From Longimicrobium sp. (lineage in GTDB: Bacteria > Gemmatimonadota > Gemmatimonadetes > Longimicrobiales > Longimicrobiaceae), in assembly GCA_036377595.1 (NCBI GenBank), contig DASUYB010000103.1, forward strand, positions 62,001 to 126,000: a stretch of 64,000 nucleotides of DNA, given 5' to 3'. The notes beneath the pieces are model-generated. The model did no database searches, had not been told where the DNA came from, and saw nothing but the letters and a program-made list of their open reading frames with translations. Below, piece by piece: positions 27,241 to 35,870 of the stretch. Within the stretch, counting starts at the first letter, position 1; every line of letters starts with the position of its first letter. The position numbers were made by a program, and so were the translations under genes.

Positions 27241-30200
27241 ATGATGGAATCCTGGCAGGATGGCCGGTCCGAGCCCGGCGAGTGGCTGGGCACGCGCTTC
27301 GTCTGCCGCGTGTCCGGCGCGCCCGCCGACTACGTGGACGACCTGCGCGCCGCGCGCACCCTGGACCTCCTCGGCCGGCTGCACGAGGTCGACGCGCGCC
27401 TCCACGACGAGCGCGAATCGCTCTCCGCGCTCCTCTTCCGCGCCATCGGCGCCGCCACGGAAAAGCCCGTCCGCAACCGCCTGATCACCCTCAAGCGCGA
27501 GCTCTACAACCTCCGCCCGCTCGCCGCGGCGAAGATCGACGACGCGGTGGCCGCGCTCGACGCCGCCGACGCGGGGCAGGTGCGCGCGTTCGCCGCGCTG
27601 CTGGAGGAGCGCGGGCGCGTCGAGGGCGAGCTGAAGCAGGCGTACGGCAGCGAGACGCCCGAGCTGCGCCGCCGCTTCCGCGCGCTGCTGGACGATGTCG
27701 ACTTCCGCAAGGGGCTGATGATCTCCTCCCGCTCGCTCTACGGCTCCCTCGACCGCTGGGGCCAGGCCGCGGCGACGGGCGGGGCGGAGCTGGGGGGGAA
27801 AGAGGAGAAGACGGAGCGCGGGCTGCTGCGCTACTACACGCGCATGGCCATGAAGGCCACGCCCTTCGCCACCTTCTGCGCCATCATCCCCGGCGCCTTC
27901 GTCGACGAGGACGCGTTCGAGGGCGAGGGCGAGTTCCGCTTCGACCGCAGTCCGCGCGAGAAGCGCTCGTTCGTCCGCATCAACAAGTTCATCTACGGCC
28001 TGCTCTTCGATCACCTCAAGACCAGGCCGGTCTTCCGCCGCGCGCTCCACGTCGAGCTGAACCCCACCCTGCGCGAGGAGAACGGGCGGCTGGTGTTCCT
28101 CACCGCCATCGAGGCGCGCGAGGTGTTCCAGCGGCTGGCCAACAACGAGGTGCTGGAGCTGATCACCGGCTCGTACCACGGGCTGGGCAAGCCCACGCTG
28201 GGCGAGCTGATCGCCGCGCTCTCGTCCGATCCGCAGATCGAGGCCACGCCCGAGGAGGCCGAGGCCTATCTCGACAAGCTGATCGAGATCGGCTTCCTGC
28301 GCTTCCACACCGGCATCCGCGAGCAGGACGCGGACTGGGACCTCCCCTTCCGCGAGCTGCTCGACGCGATCGACGACGAGCACGCCACGATCTCGTCCGA
28401 GCTCCTCGCCCGCCTCCGCGAGGTGGTCGAGCGCTACACCGACGCCGACGTCGACGAGCGCGCGCGGATGATCGAGGAGATGCACGCGCTGCTGAACGAC
28501 GCCATCGAGAAGATGGAGGTGCAGCAGCGCCTGCGCCGCGACATGCCGTTCTACGAAGACGCCACCTCGCCCGCCCGCGCCGAGGTGCCGCTGACGCCCG
28601 CCGTCCGCCGCACCTTCGACACCTGGGCCGAGTGGGTGCGCCTGACCAGCCGCGTCAGCTGGCCGCGCGGCGAGCAGGCCACCATGCGGCACTTCTTCGA
28701 CACCTTCTATCCCGAGGGCCGCCGCAGCGTCCCCCTCCTGGTGTTCTACGAGGACTTCTACCGCGAGCACTTCAAGTCGCACGTGGAGAAGGAGGCCAAG
28801 ATCCGCGGCGGCGTGCAGGACGAGGAGCTGAAGGGGTACAACGTGGGCAACCCCTTCGACCTGGACTTCGTCACCCGCCTGGGCGCCGCCCGCGACCGGC
28901 TGGGCGAGGTCATCCGCGAGAAGTGGCAGGCCGCGCCCGAGGCCGAGGAGCTCGTCTTCACCGCCGAGGAGGTGGAGGAGGCGCTGTCGGGGGTGGAGAA
29001 CACCTCCACCGTCTGCCGCTCGATGGGCGCGTTCGCCTGCCTGGTTCCCGGCGAGGCGCCGAAGCTGGTGCTGCAGGGGGGCAGCTACACGGCGGGGTTC
29101 GGGAAGTACTTCTCCCGCTTCCTGTACATGCTCCCCGACGACGTGCAGGAGCAGGTGCGGCGCGAGAACGAGAGCCTGACCGACGAGTACCTGGCGGAGA
29201 TCTGCGGCGACGCGCAGTTCAACGCCAACCTCCATCCGCCGCTGCTGCGCTGGGAGATCAGCTATCCCACCGGCGAGAGCGGCGCGGCCGAGGAGCAGCT
29301 GAAGAGCAGCGAGATCATGGTCGAGACGGACCCGGAGGACGCGACCACGCTCCGCCTCGTCCACGGGCCCACGGGACGCCGCGTGATCCCCGTGGACCTC
29401 GGCTTCCTGAACCCGCGGATGCGGCCGCCGCTCTACCAGCTGATCTCGCGCTTCACCCCGCCGGCCATGTTCGGCCCGCCGATCCCCGAGTCGCCCGAGC
29501 GCCGTCCCCCGCCCAAGCCGAAGGAGGAGGGCGACGCCGTCCCCGCGGCTCAGGGAGATGCGGCTGCCGCGGAGGGAGATCCCGTCGCGGTCGCCGAGGC
29601 GCCGGCGCAGGAGGAGCAGGCGCACCCCGCCGAGGGCGCGCCCGGCGCGCAGGCCGTCGCCGTCCCCGCCGCGGATGGCGATGCGGCCGCGGAGGCGCAG
29701 CCCGCGGGTGACGCGAAGCCAGTGGGCGAGGCGACGTCCGCCGAGACGCCGCCGCCGCCCGCGCCGAAGATCCAGGTGCGGCCGCGCATCGTCTACGGCG
29801 ACTCGCTGGTCCTCGCCCGCCGCCGCTGGTCGGTGCCGGGGGCGCTCTTCCCGCAGCGCGAGCCGCACGAGAGCGCCGCCGACTTCTTCCTGCGCGCCAA
29901 CCGCTGGCGCCTCGAGGCGGGGATCCCCGAGACGGTGTACGTGCGCATCAACCCGCTCCCCGAGCCGCAGCCGCAGAAGCCCGGGCAGCCGGCCGACGCC
30001 GCCGCGCAGGCCGAGGCCGAGGAGCAGCAGGCGCAGGCCGCCGCCGCCGCGGGCGAGGTCCCCGGCTACGAGGCCGCCGAGCACGCCGCGGAAGAGGAGC
30101 ACGAGGCCGAGGCGCCCGAAGCGGCGGCCGAGGGCGAGGCTGCGGCTGCGGAGGGCGAGGACGCCGCGGAGGGGGAGAAGAAGCCCGCCAAGCCGCGCAC

Positions 30201-30468
30201 CGCCGGCTCGCGCGACCTGCACAAGCCGCAGTTCATGGACTTCGGCAACCCGCTCCTGGTCGGTCTCCTCGGGAAGATGGCGGCCAACCTCAAGGCCTAC
30301 AGCGCCGTCTTCGAGGAGCGCCTTCCCGCGCGCGAGGCGCTGCCGCGGCACGACGGCGACCGCTACGCCACCGAGGTGGTCGTGCAGCTCTACTATCCGT
30401 CGGGCACCCTGACCGACGACGCGAACGCCCGCACCGCCGAGGAGGACCATGCTGCCGCCGTGGCCTGA
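27241..30468 (+). CDS. Lanthipeptide dehydratase, glutamylation part (split LanB)
   Basis: A 1075-residue class I dehydratase N-terminal protein (Lant_dehydr_N type). By family it uses glutamyl-tRNA to glutamylate Ser/Thr of precursor peptides. Recognisable are YYTRMAMKATPFATFCAI (near residue 200), RINKFIYGLLFDHL, SMGAFACLVPG, and the C-terminal KPQFMDFGNPLLVGLL block. Two low-complexity Ala/Glu/Pro/Gln inserts (about residues 755-843 and 905-988) split the C-terminal third around VRPRIVYGDSLVLARRRW. The elimination domain is a separate gene overlapping by 20 nt. ATG 27241 or 27244; the ribosome site is weak. Confidence 0.88.
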   Translation: MMESWQDGRSEPGEWLGTRFVCRVSGAPADYVDDLRAARTLDLLGRLHEVDARLHDERESLSALLFRAIGAATEKPVRNRLITLKRELYNLRPLAAAKIDDAVAALDAADAGQVRAFAALLEERGRVEGELKQAYGSETPELRRRFRALLDDVDFRKGLMISSRSLYGSLDRWGQAAATGGAELGGKEEKTERGLLRYYTRMAMKATPFATFCAIIPGAFVDEDAFEGEGEFRFDRSPREKRSFVRINKFIYGLLFDHLKTRPVFRRALHVELNPTLREENGRLVFLTAIEAREVFQRLANNEVLELITGSYHGLGKPTLGELIAALSSDPQIEATPEEAEAYLDKLIEIGFLRFHTGIREQDADWDLPFRELLDAIDDEHATISSELLARLREVVERYTDADVDERARMIEEMHALLNDAIEKMEVQQRLRRDMPFYEDATSPARAEVPLTPAVRRTFDTWAEWVRLTSRVSWPRGEQATMRHFFDTFYPEGRRSVPLLVFYEDFYREHFKSHVEKEAKIRGGVQDEELKGYNVGNPFDLDFVTRLGAARDRLGEVIREKWQAAPEAEELVFTAEEVEEALSGVENTSTVCRSMGAFACLVPGEAPKLVLQGGSYTAGFGKYFSRFLYMLPDDVQEQVRRENESLTDEYLAEICGDAQFNANLHPPLLRWEISYPTGESGAAEEQLKSSEIMVETDPEDATTLRLVHGPTGRRVIPVDLGFLNPRMRPPLYQLISRFTPPAMFGPPIPESPERRPPPKPKEEGDAVPAAQGDAAAAEGDPVAVAEAPAQEEQAHPAEGAPGAQAVAVPAADGDAAAEAQPAGDAKPVGEATSAETPPPPAPKIQVRPRIVYGDSLVLARRRWSVPGALFPQREPHESAADFFLRANRWRLEAGIPETVYVRINPLPEPQPQKPGQPADAAAQAEAEEQQAQAAAAAGEVPGYEAAEHAAEEEHEAEAPEAAAEGEAAAAEGEDAAEGEKKPAKPRTAGSRDLHKPQFMDFGNPLLVGLLGKMAANLKAYSAVFEERLPAREALPRHDGDRYATEVVVQLYYPSGTLTDDANARTAEEDHAAAVA

Positions 30469-31480
30469 GGACAGCCGCTGGCTGGCGGTGCACCTCTTCT
30501 TCAACCACCCGCCGGGGATCTACACGGTGGAGTGCGACCGCATCGTGCTGGACGTGACGGAGCCGTTCGTCCGCCGCTTCCAGCGCGAGGGGTGGGGCGA
30601 CGGGTACTTCTTCATCCGCTACAGCGAGCACGGCCCGCACGTCCGCCTCCGCCTCCACGGGCGCGAGGACGTCCTCGAGGGCACCGTCTGGCCCGCGCTG
30701 CAGGAGCACGTGCGGTCGATGTATCCGGACGTCTCCTTCGAGAAGCCCGACATCCCCGCCTACGGCACGCCCCTGGAGGTGCCCGAGGGCGAGCCGCTGA
30801 AGGTGACGCACGCCGCGCGTATCGAGTACGAGCCCGAGACCGAGCGCTACGGCGGCCCCGAGGGGGTGCGCCTGGCGGAGCGCTTCTTCGAGATCAGCAG
30901 CGAGGCCGCGTTCGCGCTGGTCGCCCGCACCGGCGCCGAGCGCTCGTCGCGCCTGGGAAAGGGGCTGCTGACGATGGTGGAGATGGCGCACGTGCTCACC
31001 CGCGGCAGCCGCGAGGTGGCGGTGCGCTGGATGGACCAGTACAACACCGGCTACCTCCGCGGCGTGGCCCGCGACGAGGAGGGGCGGCAGGCGTGGCTGG
31101 GCGCCTTCGACAGCGGCTACGACGCGCAGGCCGAAACGCTGGGCGAGTACGTGGAGGAGGTGTGGAGCCGGATGAACGAGGGCGAGGCGCTCTCCGACGC
31201 GCTCGACCTCTACCGCGACGGGCTGATCGAGGTGCGCGGCCTGTTCGACGAGCTGTTCGAGCAGCGCAAGCTGGGGCGCACCCCCGAGCCGTACACCGAG
31301 CGGGAGATGGCGGTCACCTCCATCTGCTCGTCGTACCTGCACATGATGAACAACCGCCTGGGGATCACCATCCAGGAAGAGAGCTACCTGGCGTACCTGA
31401 TCAAGCGCACCCTCGAGCGCGAGGCGCCGCCGCGCGAGGCCGAAGACGAGGCCGCCGAGCCCGCCGCGGCCGAGGGCTGA
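30449..31480 (+). CDS. Lanthipeptide dehydratase, elimination part (split LanB C-terminal)
   Basis: A 343-residue protein of the SpaB_C / thiopeptide-type biosynthesis family. In class I systems this domain removes glutamate from glutamylated Ser/Thr to give Dha/Dhb. Seen: WLAVHLFFNHPPGIYTVECDR at the N-terminus, GDGYFFIRYSEHGPHVRLRL, YGGPEGVRLAERFFEISSEAA, and SYLHMMNNRLGI. The last ~20 residues are acidic/Ala-rich. It overlaps the glutamylation gene by 20 nt and is 7 nt ahead of the cyclase gene, so all three form one transcript. Confidence 0.88.
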   Translation: MLPPWPEDSRWLAVHLFFNHPPGIYTVECDRIVLDVTEPFVRRFQREGWGDGYFFIRYSEHGPHVRLRLHGREDVLEGTVWPALQEHVRSMYPDVSFEKPDIPAYGTPLEVPEGEPLKVTHAARIEYEPETERYGGPEGVRLAERFFEISSEAAFALVARTGAERSSRLGKGLLTMVEMAHVLTRGSREVAVRWMDQYNTGYLRGVARDEEGRQAWLGAFDSGYDAQAETLGEYVEEVWSRMNEGEALSDALDLYRDGLIEVRGLFDELFEQRKLGRTPEPYTEREMAVTSICSSYLHMMNNRLGITIQEESYLAYLIKRTLEREAPPREAEDEAAEPAAAEG

Positions 31481-31487
31481 CCCCACG

Positions 31488-33602
31488 ATGAACGCCCGGC
31501 CCGCCGCGGAGGCGGGCCGCACACCCGCAGAGCGAGACGACACGATGGAGCATTCCCCCCACGTTCCCGCGGCCGAGCCCGGCACGCAGGCGTTCTTCCT
31601 GGAGGTGGCCGAGCGCATCGGCCGGCGCGTGGCCGCCGCCGCCGAGTGGCAGGGCGACGGCCGCTGCACGTGGACGATCATGGCGCCCGACCGCGACCGC
31701 CCCGAGCTGCGCACCGCCAAGCCGTCCACCGCCAGCGGCACCCTGTACGAGGGGACGAGCGGGATCGCGCTCTTCCTGGCCGAGCTGTGGAACGCCACCG
31801 GGCGGAGCGACGACGCGCTGGCCCGCGCCGCCGAGGGCGCCATCCTCTTCGCCATGGACGAGGCGAAGGAGCTTCCCGAGCCCTCGTTCGGCTTCCACGG
31901 CGGGCGCGTGGGGATCGCCTACGCCGCCGCGGCGGTGGGGCGCACGCTGGGCCGGCCGGAGCTGCTGCGGATGGCCGACGAGGTGCTGCGCCCCGCCGCC
32001 GGGCAGGAGCGGCAGGACCGCGGGCTCGACGTGATCGGCGGCGGCGGCGGCGCGGTGCAGGCGCTGGTGTGCCTGGCGCAGTGGCTGGACGACGCCGAGC
32101 TGCCGATGGCGATGGCCCGGGCGCTGGGCGAGCACCTGGTGGCCGCGGCCGAGCACGAGCCGGGCGGGTGGTGCTGGGGGACCATGCGCGGCTCGTCGCT
32201 GCGCCACCTCTGCGGCTACGCGCACGGCTCCGCCGGCGTGGGCCACGCGCTCCTCGAGCTGTACCTGGCGACGGGCGACAGCCGCTACCGCTACGCGATG
32301 GAGCAGGCGTTCCTGTACGAGAACCAGTTCTTCAACCCCGAGAGCTCGAACTGGCCGGACCTGCGCCACAACGAGCTGGGCGAGTACCTGTACGCCAACC
32401 GCCAGGAAGAGCTGAAGCAGCGGCTGCTGGGCGGCGACCCCCTGCCGCCGCAGGACTTCCGCTACATGGCCGCGTGGTGCCACGGCGGGCCGGGGATCGG
32501 GCTCAGCCGCCTGCGCGCCTGGCAGACGCTGGGCGAGCCGCGCTGGCTGGAAGACGCGAAGGCGGCCATTGTCGCGACCGACGCCTCGCTGGCGGACCCG
32601 CGGATGAACTACTCGCTCTGCCACGGCCGCGGCGGCAACGCCGAGACCATGATCGTGGGCGCGGAGGTCCTGGACGACGCGTCGCTCCTCGACCGCCCCA
32701 GGCAGGCGGCGATGGAGGGGTGGGAAGCGTACGAGTCGCAGGGGATCCCCTGGCCGTGCGGGACGATGCAGGGTGCCAGCGACCCCGGGCTGCTGCTGGG
32801 CGAGGCGGGGATCGGCTACTGGTTCCTCCGCTTGGCGCGGCCGGAGACGCCGTCGGTGCTCGTCGTCACCCCGCCGGACGAGACGCGCGTGGCCGACGAC
32901 GGCGGCGCCGGCTACCGCGAGCTGCGCGACGAGACGGTGCGCGAGCACTTCGGCCGCTCGCTGGCGCTGTTCGAAGGGTTGGGCGAGGGCGGCGCGGCCG
33001 AGCTGGCGCCGGTGCGCGCGCCCGGCCAGCCGCCGCGCTCCGACGTGGACGCCGCGTTCGAGGCGATCTCCGCGCGCGTGCAGGCGCAGGGCGACCCCGC
33101 GCGCCGCGAGCTGCTGGAAGACGCGTTCCGGCTGGACCGCGAGCGCTACGACCTGTCGCGCGCGATGACCGACTTCACCGAGGAGTTCCTGGAGAACCTG
33201 GTGCGCACGCCCGAGGACGAGGTGCGCTGGCCGGAGGCGCGCTTCGGCCTGAGCCCGCGCGCGCGGGTGGTGCACGGCCAGTGGGACTGGGACGAGTGGC
33301 TCGAGGCGGAGCCCGACGAGCGCGGCGAGCCGGAGGAGGCGGATGTCTTCTACCTGCTGCAGGCCACGGGCGCGCGGGTGAACGTGCGCCGGCTGAGCCC
33401 CTTCGCCGCGCTGGTGCTGCAGGCGGTGGAGACGCCCGCCACGGTCGACGAGGTGGTCGACCGCGTGCAGGAGTCCATCTCCACCGACGGCGAGGGGCCG
33501 AGCCGCGAGTGGCTGGAAGACCGCGTGACCGAGCAGCTGCGCCAGGCCTACCGCGCCGCCTTCGTGGGCGCCGAGAACGGCGTCACCGCCGGCGCGGCTT
33601 GA
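31488..33602 (+). CDS. LanC-like lanthionine cyclase with C-terminal extension
   Basis: A 704-residue protein. Residues ~80-460 are a LanC toroid: GTLYEGTSGIALFLAELW, FGFHGGRVGIAYAAAA, YAHGSAGVGHALLELY. Zinc ligands are Cys331 (WCHGGPGIG) and Cys378-His379 (SLCHGRGGN), so cyclase activity (adding Cys thiols to Dha/Dhb) is expected. About 235 further residues have no LanC counterpart. The last ~80 (RRLSPFAALVLQAVETPATVDEVVDRV onward, in short segments) look like a small winged-helix or PqqD-like domain; that is a guess. ATG 31488 or 31545 could be the start. Confidence 0.87.
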   Translation: MNARPAAEAGRTPAERDDTMEHSPHVPAAEPGTQAFFLEVAERIGRRVAAAAEWQGDGRCTWTIMAPDRDRPELRTAKPSTASGTLYEGTSGIALFLAELWNATGRSDDALARAAEGAILFAMDEAKELPEPSFGFHGGRVGIAYAAAAVGRTLGRPELLRMADEVLRPAAGQERQDRGLDVIGGGGGAVQALVCLAQWLDDAELPMAMARALGEHLVAAAEHEPGGWCWGTMRGSSLRHLCGYAHGSAGVGHALLELYLATGDSRYRYAMEQAFLYENQFFNPESSNWPDLRHNELGEYLYANRQEELKQRLLGGDPLPPQDFRYMAAWCHGGPGIGLSRLRAWQTLGEPRWLEDAKAAIVATDASLADPRMNYSLCHGRGGNAETMIVGAEVLDDASLLDRPRQAAMEGWEAYESQGIPWPCGTMQGASDPGLLLGEAGIGYWFLRLARPETPSVLVVTPPDETRVADDGGAGYRELRDETVREHFGRSLALFEGLGEGGAAELAPVRAPGQPPRSDVDAAFEAISARVQAQGDPARRELLEDAFRLDRERYDLSRAMTDFTEEFLENLVRTPEDEVRWPEARFGLSPRARVVHGQWDWDEWLEAEPDERGEPEEADVFYLLQATGARVNVRRLSPFAALVLQAVETPATVDEVVDRVQESISTDGEGPSREWLEDRVTEQLRQAYRAAFVGAENGVTAGAA

Positions 33603-33693
33603 CCCGGGACTCTTTGCAGCAGACGGGAAAGATAGCGATTCCGGCCGCACCCGGCGTCCGGCTGGTCATGGAACCACGAATGGTGAGGAAGTG

Positions 33694-33885
33694 ATGAAGA
33701 AGCTCAAGCTCCAGCTGGAAGAGCTGGACGTGCAATCGTTCCGGGTCGACGGGGTGATCCTGGCCGAAGCGGGTACGGTGCGCGGGCATGCGGTCACGCG
33801 CCTCGATACCTGCCAGGCGAGCTGCGGACCCACCGCGTGCTCCGATCCCCTCTCGTGCGCGCAGCAGACCTGCTTCTGCGGCTGA
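33694..33885 (+). CDS. Lanthipeptide precursor A1
   Basis: 63 residues. Leader MKKLKLQLEELDVQSF, then GTVRGH at 27-32. The core has six Cys (40, 44, 49, 55, 60, 62) with Thr/Ser before most of them and ends CFCG. GAGGA at 33685-33689 supports ATG 33694. It pairs closely with the next gene in Cys spacing (C-x3-C-x4-C-x5-C). Confidence 0.85.
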   Translation: MKKLKLQLEELDVQSFRVDGVILAEAGTVRGHAVTRLDTCQASCGPTACSDPLSCAQQTCFCG

Positions 33886-33970
33886 GCCCGGACGCTTGCG
33901 GTCACGCGCCATCATTGACCCGGCCCGTGCCTGCCCGGCACAGGGACGGACACAACCCGTGGAGTGAACG

Positions 33971-34159
33971 ATGAAGAAGCTGAAGCTGGACCTGGCTGCG
34001 CTCGGCGTGGAGTCGTTCGCCGCGGACGCCGCCTCGCGCGCGGAGATGGGGACCGTGGAGGCGCAGGTGACCTCGATCAACGGCACCTGCGTGGTGAGCT
34101 GCTACCACACGGCGTGCATCGCGCAGGCCACCTGCGGCTCCACCTGCGAGTGCGGCTGA
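33971..34159 (+). CDS. Lanthipeptide precursor A2
   Basis: 62 residues. Leader MKKLKLDLAALGVESF and GTVEAQ motif. The core starts NGTCVVSCYHTAC and ends STCECG, with six Cys in nearly the same spacing as A1, so the two are recent duplicates. GGAG lies 7 nt before ATG 33971. It is the last precursor before the interruption at 34.2-36.6 kb. Confidence 0.85.
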   Translation: MKKLKLDLAALGVESFAADAASRAEMGTVEAQVTSINGTCVVSCYHTACIAQATCGSTCECG

Positions 34160-34200
34160 GCGCAGACGCCTCCACGCGTGCCGGGGCGATGCGGGGAAGT

Positions 34201-34290
34201 GCGCTGAGTATCGCGGATTTTTGAAAAAGGGGATGATTCTCCATCCGCGCAGAAATCAGGCGTGCTCGTCATCCCCCGATCGAATCGGTT
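34201..34290 (+). repeat. R6 repeat, copy A
   Basis: About 90 bp, starting GCGCTGAGTATCGCGG and ending near CCCGATCGAATCGGTT. It recurs in inverted orientation at 38621-38713, so the pair brackets the interruption and the second precursor group. Outer blocks are near-identical, the middle is diverged. Confidence 0.6.
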
Positions 34291-34373
34291 GAGATCGCTG
34301 GCTGTGCGAGCGTGTTGGTGACGCGGATCACGTCGCCCAACCTCCCGCGCCCGCGGTAGCGCAGAACTGGCGC

Positions 34374-34436
34374 AGCAAAAGTACATCGCCGCCCTCGTGC
34401 TCGTCCGAAGCACGAGGGCGGCGATGTACTTTTGCT
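34374..34436. terminator. 28-bp perfect hairpin
   Basis: A perfect 28-bp inverted repeat (34374-34401 with 34409-34436) with a 7-nt loop. The arms start AGCAAAAGTACATCG and end CGATGTACTTTTGCT, so each strand has a T-run at the 3' foot. It stands between precursor A2 and the convergent minus-strand gene. Confidence 0.7.
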
Positions 34437-34536
34437 TGTATCCGGCGACTCCAGCCCCGACGCAGCCGAGCGTCAAAGAGCGGGGCGAGGTGATCGCCTC
34501 CATCGCCGGAGCGGGGCTCGTTGCGACCGGCCGTGA

Positions 34537-35595
34537 CTACCGCAGCCCTGCGAGCCAGTTTGCCCAGGCTGCCGCGTCATCGCCCAGGTCCTGTCCGGAG
34601 ACCTGCACGAGGAACCCGCGCGTAGTCTCCCTCAGGAACGGTTCCGCGGCCCCCAGGTGGGCCAGCACGAGATCTCCGTTGCCGTTTCCCAGAAGTTCGA
34701 CAGCCAGCCCGGGAGACACGTGTGTCGTACGGAGCACATCCAGCGTCTGAGCGAAGGCGAATACGTTGGTTCCTGCCAGCAGGGCTCGAATGGAGGCTGC
34801 TGCCGGCCGCCAGTCGACCGTCGGGACGTGACGCTGCGTCATCGATCGCAGCACCTGGATGGCGGTTGCGGCAACCGCACCTCGCGAGGAGCGCTGCGCA
34901 TCCATCAGCGCCCACCATGCCGGCTCGTGCTCGGCGAAGTTGCCCAGAAGCGCGACCGCAACCGCAAGGTTCGCGGAGTTCCCATCCGTCGCGAGCACCC
35001 ACAGCGCCTCCTCGAGGTCACGCGTCGAACGGTGCGCGTCGAGAAACGCCCAGACCCGCCGGACGTCCGCCGAATCTCCGCGCGCCGGGCGCAGCGCAGC
35101 CCGCTCCGCGGCCTCGTTTCCCGCGCGGTGCACGTCGACCAGCGAAACGGCGGTGAGAAACGCCGGATTGCGCGCGCGGAAGAGCGAATCCACCTCGCGC
35201 CATCCGGGTCGATCCGAGCTAGAGTCCGGCCGCTCCACCCGCAGCCTCACCCGTGCCGAGTCCGCGGGCTCCACCAGCGTCACCACGATGTGCCGGTGCC
35301 CGTCGCGGATGAATTCCGCCGAGCTGGCGGACGGGAACCCGATCGCCTCCAGGACCACCGCGCACTGCCCCAGCGGGGCGCCGGGGGCCTTCACGGCCAT
35401 GGTGTCCCGGATCATCTGCACCGTCCACCGCCTCAGCCCGATGAACTCTATGTCCGGCGTCGTGTCCGGAGCCGCCTGGGCACGAGCCGCGCCGGCCATC
35501 GCCGCGAGCAGCAGCATGCTTGCAGCGACGGCGCGCGGCAACAGGGTCAGCGGCGTCCGGAGCCAGTTGCGGCCTTGGGCGAGAAGCCGGATCAC
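34537..35595 (-). CDS. Secreted HEAT-like repeat protein, unknown function
   Basis: A 352-residue protein with an N-terminal hydrophobic signal (VAASMLLLAAMAGAARAQ). The second half has helical repeats of HEAT-like character (LEEALWVLATDGNSANLAVAV; WWALMDAQRSSRGAVAATAI; FAQTLDVLRTTHVSPGLAVEL). GTG 35595 is chosen because it overlaps the stop of the upstream frame (GTGA) and puts the signal near the start. It is antisense to the lanthipeptide operon and interrupts the precursor array; no link to lanthipeptides is evident. Confidence 0.6.
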   Translation of the reverse strand: MIRLLAQGRNWLRTPLTLLPRAVAASMLLLAAMAGAARAQAAPDTTPDIEFIGLRRWTVQMIRDTMAVKAPGAPLGQCAVVLEAIGFPSASSAEFIRDGHRHIVVTLVEPADSARVRLRVERPDSSSDRPGWREVDSLFRARNPAFLTAVSLVDVHRAGNEAAERAALRPARGDSADVRRVWAFLDAHRSTRDLEEALWVLATDGNSANLAVAVALLGNFAEHEPAWWALMDAQRSSRGAVAATAIQVLRSMTQRHVPTVDWRPAAASIRALLAGTNVFAFAQTLDVLRTTHVSPGLAVELLGNGNGDLVLAHLGAAEPFLRETTRGFLVQVSGQDLGDDAAAWANWLAGLR

Positions 35596-35768
35596 GGAAG
35601 GCGGCGTCCGTGCGGGCGCAGGAGCGCCCGGTGCGGATACGGATCGTTGTAGACGACGTACAGGCCGCCGTTTCCCCAGGCAATGTCGTCCGCTACCCGG
35701 GGCAGCAGGTAGCTCCCGAGATATCGCCCGTCGCGCGTCACGGCGCCGCTGTTCCGTAACGGCACAAG
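35592..35768 (-). pseudogene. 3' remnant of an unidentified gene
   Basis: About 58 codons after the IS5-like start read DGRYLGSYLLPRVADDIAWG...LYVVYNDPYP and end in a normal TGA that overlaps the start of the next gene. The style (GRYLGSYLLP) is reminiscent of the last blade of secreted six-bladed propeller proteins, but this is only an impression. The 5' part appears replaced by transposon sequence. Confidence 0.4.
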
Positions 35769-35870
35769 CCCTTGCGGTGCCTCCGACAGGTCTGTCAGGG
35801 CCAGACACGGTGCGACGAAGGTCCATTCCTCGTCGCTGACATCAGTCGGGTACTTTTTGCGATTCGACAT
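35769..35870 (-). mobile_element. IS5-type transposase N-terminal remnant
   Basis: The first ~34 codons of the frame starting at ATG 35870 (RKKYPTDVSDEEWTFVAPCL, then ALTDLSEAPQ) match the conserved N-terminus of IS5-group transposases (PxDVSDEEWAFVAPYL...DAPQ pattern). The frame then runs on without any DDE-domain sequence. No terminal repeats were identified. It is a relic of an insertion, not an active element. Confidence 0.65.

Noticed and set aside
34374-34436. Terminal inverted repeats of a transposon
   Set aside because: The arms are only 7 nt apart with nothing between them, so they form a hairpin and cannot be ends of an element.
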